Assembly: GCF_014843845.1 (NCBI RefSeq)
Contig: NZ_JHQS01000011.1
Location: forward strand, 62,001 to 126,000
DNA: 64,000 nt
DNA from: Mesorhizobium amorphae
GTDB taxonomy: Bacteria; Pseudomonadota; Alphaproteobacteria; Rhizobiales; Rhizobiaceae
Direction of reading: 5' to 3'
In this document: positions 62,274-64,000 of the stretch, piece by piece
Layout of the letters: each line of letters begins with the position of its first letter
How positions within the stretch are numbered: position 1 is the first letter of the stretch
Position numbers and translations under genes: made by a program
Notes under the pieces: generated by a model
Seen by the model: only the letters and a program-made list of their open reading frames with translations
Told to the model about the DNA's origin: nothing
Databases searched by the model: none

Positions 62274-62814
62274 CGAGCGTTTCGATGACGAAGTTGTTGT
62301 TGGTGTAAACGCAGATGTCGGACGCGATCTGCATCGCCTTGCGGGCGATCTCTTCGGCGTCCTTGTCGGAATCCATCAGGGCGCGGGCGGCGGCCAGCGC
62401 GTAATTGCCGCCGGAGCCGATGGCCATGACGCCATGTTCGGGTTCGAGCACGTCGCCGGTGCCGGTCAGCGCCAGCGAGACCGACTTGTCGGCCACCAGC
62501 ATCATGGCTTCCAGCCGGCGCAGGTAGCGGTCGGTGCGCCAGTCCTTGGCGAGCTCGACGCAGGCGCGCGTCAGCTGCTCCGGATATTGTTCGAGCTTGG
62601 CTTCAAGCCGCTCCAAAAGAGTGAAGGCATCGGCGGTGGCGCCGGCGAAACCGGCAATGACATTGCCGCCCTTGCCGATGCGGCGCACCTTCTTGGCGTT
62701 GCCCTTCATGATGGTCTGGCCAAGGCTGACCTGGCCGTCGCCGGCGATCACCACCTTGCTGCCCTTGCGCACCGTCACGATGGTCGTGGCGTGCATGGTC
62801 AGTTCATTCGACAT
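62263..62814 (-). CDS. hslV: ATP-dependent protease peptidase subunit HslV
   Basis: The 183-aa Ntn-hydrolase has TTIVTVRKG with the catalytic Thr at T10, followed by [25 protein letters not shown] and [13 protein letters not shown], all typical HslV. In E. coli the catalytic Thr follows the start Met directly; here nine residues precede it (or two, if translation begins at M7), so a propeptide must be removed. First gene of the hslV-hslU operon, divergent from hisB. Confidence 0.96.
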   Translation of the reverse strand: MSNELTMHATTIVTVRKGSKVVIAGDGQVSLGQTIMKGNAKKVRRIGKGGNVIAGFAGATADAFTLLERLEAKLEQYPEQLTRACVELAKDWRTDRYLRRLEAMMLVADKSVSLALTGTGDVLEPEHGVMAIGSGGNYALAAARALMDSDKDAEEIARKAMQIASDICVYTNNNFVIETLDAA

Positions 62815-63023
62815 TTCCTGCTCCGATCAGCACCGATCCCGATAAGGCGATCCGGCGCGTTACGAGTGACTTGATCGGCCATATGTATGCATGGGTCAAG
62901 CGATTGCAAACCGGCCTCCGGCAAGCCTCGATAGCGCCGCGCATGGCAACTGGCAATCGCCGGACCATGCTGCTAGAAGGCTCTCGCTTTCAAGCGTGTG
63001 AGGGCTTGGAAGGCCGTGAAACC

Positions 63024-63641
63024 ATGGACAAGGATGAGGTCATGTCGCCCCGTTCCGCCGAAGCAAGCCGCAAGACCAAGGAAACCGATATCTCCGTATC
63101 GGTCCATGTCGACGGCTCGGGCAAGTCGGACATCGCGACCGGCGTCGGCTTCTTCGACCATATGCTGGACCAGCTGTCGCGCCATTCGCTGATCGACATG
63201 ACGGTGAAGGCCAAGGGCGATTTGCACATAGACGATCACCACACTGTCGAGGACACCGGCATCGCGCTCGGCCAGGCGCTGGCCAAGGCGCTCGGCGAGC
63301 GGCGCGGCATCATGCGCTATGCCTCGATCGATCTTGCCATGGACGAGACGCTGACCAGGGCGGCGATCGACGTCTCCGGCCGTCCGTTCCTGATCTGGAA
63401 CGTCTCCTTCTCGTCGCCCAAGATCGGCACCTTCGACACCGAGCTGGTGCGCGAATTCTTCCAAGCGCTGGCGCAGAACGCCGGGATCACGCTGCACGTG
63501 ACCAATCATTACGGCGCCAACAACCACCACATCGCCGAGACCTGCTTCAAGGCGGTGGCGCGGGCGCTGCGCGCAGCACTCGAACGCGACCCGCGCCAGC
63601 CGGATGCGGTGCCCTCCACCAAGGGATCTCTGAAAGGATAG
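63024..63641 (+). CDS. hisB: Imidazoleglycerol-phosphate dehydratase HisB
   Basis: The 205-aa enzyme performs the dehydration step of histidine synthesis. Motifs: [37 protein letters not shown] and [23 protein letters not shown] with the two manganese-binding His clusters. Only the dehydratase domain is present, not the phosphatase fusion of enterics. GGAAGG precedes the ATG at 63024; another ATG at 63042 is possible. The DUF2628 gene follows 3 bp later, a usual arrangement before hisH in rhizobia. Confidence 0.95.
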   Translation: MDKDEVMSPRSAEASRKTKETDISVSVHVDGSGKSDIATGVGFFDHMLDQLSRHSLIDMTVKAKGDLHIDDHHTVEDTGIALGQALAKALGERRGIMRYASIDLAMDETLTRAAIDVSGRPFLIWNVSFSSPKIGTFDTELVREFFQALAQNAGITLHVTNHYGANNHHIAETCFKAVARALRAALERDPRQPDAVPSTKGSLKG

Positions 63642-63644
63642 GCG

Positions 63645-64000
63645 ATGGCCGTCTATGTCGTGATGGAACCGCCAGGCCGCAGCGAAAAGGCCGACGTGAC
63701 CTTTGTCCGCGACGGATTTGCCTGGCTCGGCTTCCTGGCGGCGCCGTTGTGGCTCGCCTGGCACCGGCTGTGGGTCGAGGCTGCACTCGCCTTTGTCGTC
63801 ATGGCCATCCTGTCGATGCTTGGCGAAAAACTGGGGCTTGCCTGGGCCGGCTCGCTGCTGTCGCTGCTGGTCTCGCTTTACATCGGTCTGGAGGGGCAGG
63901 CGTTGCGGATCGCCGCACTGCGCCGCCGCGGCTGGCATGAAAGGGGCGTCGTCGCGGCCGACAGGCTTTATGACGCTGAGACGCGCGATGCCCTGGAGGC
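63645..64000 (+). CDS. DUF2628-family membrane protein (3' truncated by window end)
   Basis: The 118 visible residues begin MAVYVVMEPPG and contain an aromatic segment (VRDGFAWLGFLAAPLWLAWHRLW) followed by two or three hydrophobic stretches and a final VVAADRLYDAETRDAL. This matches the DUF2628 family found between hisB and hisH in rhizobia. AAAGGA within the hisB end is its ribosome-binding site. The stop codon lies beyond the window. Confidence 0.85.
   Translation, partial: MAVYVVMEPPGRSEKADVTFVRDGFAWLGFLAAPLWLAWHRLWVEAALAFVVMAILSMLGEKLGLAWAGSLLSLLVSLYIGLEGQALRIAALRRRGWHERGVVAADRLYDAETRDALE

Noticed and set aside
62815..63023. Heat-shock (RpoH) promoter before hslV
   Set aside because: CTTGAC and CATATG elements are visible on the minus strand, but their spacing does not fit the RpoH pattern, so I do not claim it.

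Overview
The window looks like chromosome of a Mesorhizobium-type alphaproteobacterium (Rhizobiales). Reasons: GC-rich codon use throughout; the hisB / hslV-GNAT-DUF2585-hslU neighbourhood; a rhizobial inositol locus with an RpiR-type repressor and a kinase-DUF2090 fusion IolC; small rhizobial families (DUF1402, DUF1045, DUF2628); and many short palindromic intergenic repeats of the kind scattered through Mesorhizobium genomes. No tRNA, rRNA, CRISPR array, transposase or integrase was recognised.

Layout. 0-5 kb is accessory: the 3' end of an unknown gene, a single-chain restriction-modification enzyme (PD-(D/E)XK nuclease, N6-adenine methylase and specificity region) and an unrecognised 437-aa protein. 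5-13 kb has two class III adenylate cyclase/TolB-like/TPR proteins around an orphan Tat-exported peptide-type binding protein, with long gene-poor stretches. 13.6-19.1 kb is a tightly packed five-gene glycan operon (DegT aminotransferase, PhyH dioxygenase, FemAB-like acyltransferase, flippase, GT2 glycosyltransferase). 19-27 kb has two small envelope proteins, then a sugar regulon: a ROK kinase fused to a P-loop kinase, a LacD-like aldolase, a SorC regulator and a three-gene sugar ABC importer. A nearly identical 17-bp site lies before the divergent regulator/aldolase pair and before the importer. 27-34 kb has LysR and RidA genes and a second sugar importer with a LacI regulator. 34-36.7 kb holds a DUF1045-phnM-phnN phosphonate operon without the C-P lyase core.

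37-54 kb is a myo-inositol catabolism region: iolC(-DUF2090), iolD, iolE, a small membrane protein and iolB in one operon; the RpiR repressor; a divergent Gfo/Idh dehydrogenase; and an inositol-type importer (binding protein, permease, single-domain ATPase) followed by inositol 2-dehydrogenase. Sites matching or close to GGAA-N6-TTCC lie before three of these units. A DAHP synthase gene (aroG) and two SDR genes sit inside the region. aroG is preceded by what reads as a complete transcription attenuator: a promoter, a leader peptide containing TFWYFSY, four mutually pairing segments and a terminator with a U-run.

54-58.7 kb is a LacI-regulated oxygenase operon: a three-His-box desaturase-type hydroxylase, a Rieske ferredoxin, an FAD ferredoxin reductase and a PanB-superfamily protein lacking several canonical PanB active-site residues. 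The first three resemble MocD/MocE/MocF of rhizopine (O-methyl-scyllo-inosamine) demethylation, and their position beside an inositol importer and inositol dehydrogenase makes methylated-inositol use a reasonable hypothesis. 58.7-64 kb is housekeeping: a DUF1402 protein, hslU, DUF2585, GNAT, hslV and, divergently, hisB with a truncated DUF2628 gene.

The strongest candidates for something undescribed are the aroG attenuator, the oxygenase/PanB-like operon, the double-kinase/aldolase sugar regulon and the PhyH/FemAB glycan cluster.
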